From Nitrosomonadaceae bacterium (GTDB taxonomy: Bacteria; Pseudomonadota; Gammaproteobacteria; Burkholderiales; Nitrosomonadaceae), in NCBI GenBank assembly GCA_919902625.1, contig CAKKRO010000088.1:1-6466 (forward strand): a stretch of 6,466 nucleotides of DNA, written 5' to 3'. Both the position numbers and the translations under genes were made by a program. The notes under the pieces were generated by a model. It searched no databases, was not told where the DNA came from, and worked only from the letters and a program-made list of their open reading frames with translations. Shown in pieces: positions 6,253-6,466 of this stretch. Within the stretch, counting starts at the first letter, position 1, and the number at the start of each line of letters is the position of its first letter.

Positions 6253-6466
6253 ATGTCAATCAGTATCCTGCAACTGCCAGCATCTGCCACTCCAGCCAAT
6301 CCACTGCTGGGAGCATTATTGACGGGGCAATTGCATGATCCATTCGCTTATCTTGGGATACATAAGGAACAAAACAATTACCGGTTGCGGGTTTTTCATC
6401 CTGATGCCCATGCCGTCTGGATTAAAACAAACCATGACTTTGTCCAGTTAACACGCACTCATCCTG
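6253..6466 (+). CDS. glgB: 1,4-alpha-glucan branching enzyme GlgB, N-terminal fragment (3' end outside window)
   Basis: GlgB cuts an alpha-1,4 chain and re-attaches it in alpha-1,6 linkage, creating glycogen branch points. Only the first 71 codons are present, running off the right edge. The visible part is the N-terminal glucan-binding (CBM48-like N1) module: residues 18-37 read LLGALLTGQLHDPFAYLGIH and correspond to the E. coli GlgB region with DPFSVLGMH. The later HPDAHAVWI segment (49-57) corresponds to the E. coli LPDATDVWV. The GH13 catalytic domain would follow outside the window. The ATG is the first possible start after an in-frame stop at 6214-6216, but only a weak GGA precedes it. 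A TTG at codon 23 has GGGAG five bases upstream but would remove part of the conserved first helix, so the ATG is preferred. It is transcribed divergently from glgC. Confidence 0.93.
   Translation, partial: MSISILQLPASATPANPLLGALLTGQLHDPFAYLGIHKEQNNYRLRVFHPDAHAVWIKTNHDFVQLTRTHP

Noticed and set aside
1..6466. CRISPR array, tRNA, insertion sequence or prophage signals
   Set aside because: No spaced direct repeats, cloverleaf-like segments, transposase motifs or terminal inverted repeats were seen. The window is almost fully accounted for by metabolic genes.

Overview
The window looks like a chromosomal segment of a Gram-negative proteobacterium with mid-range GC. It carries a glycogen (alpha-1,4/1,6-glucan) metabolism locus. 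A beta-proteobacterial ammonia oxidiser of the Nitrosomonas type is my best guess. This rests on the combination of GlgC sequence features, two GH57 enzymes and a nearby pgi, not on any search. Coding density is very high. I see no mobile elements, RNA genes, CRISPR arrays or long repeats.

Layout: four genes lie head to tail on the minus strand. In transcription order they are glgC (ADP-glucose pyrophosphorylase, 6108-4831), a GH57 enzyme of the amylopullulanase type (4807-3104), a GH57 enzyme of the 4-alpha-glucanotransferase type with its two accessory C-terminal domains (3027-1009), and pgi (glucose-6-phosphate isomerase, from 989 to the left edge, cut off). The gaps between them are 23, 76 and 19 bases, with no convincing terminator, so they probably form one operon. 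A divergent glgB (branching enzyme, GH13 type) starts at 6253 on the plus strand and runs off the right edge. The 144-base region between glgC and glgB must hold the divergent promoters.

How the genes fit together (inference from family roles): Pgi interconverts fructose-6-P and glucose-6-P. GlgC commits glucose-1-P to ADP-glucose, and GlgB branches the growing glucan. The two GH57 enzymes remodel or break down the polymer by alpha-1,6/alpha-1,4 cleavage and alpha-glucan chain transfer. Phosphoglucomutase, glycogen synthase and phosphorylase are not in the window. In an autotroph, pgi here would connect Calvin-cycle fructose-6-P to storage.

I found no wholly new system. The points most worth a second look are: two mechanistically different GH57 enzymes inside a glg operon; loss in GlgC of the lysine that binds the activator in E. 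coli GlgC; altered residues next to the catalytic acid in the glucanotransferase-like enzyme; start-codon and leader features of glgC and glgB; and the absence of a Shine-Dalgarno sequence before the first GH57 gene.
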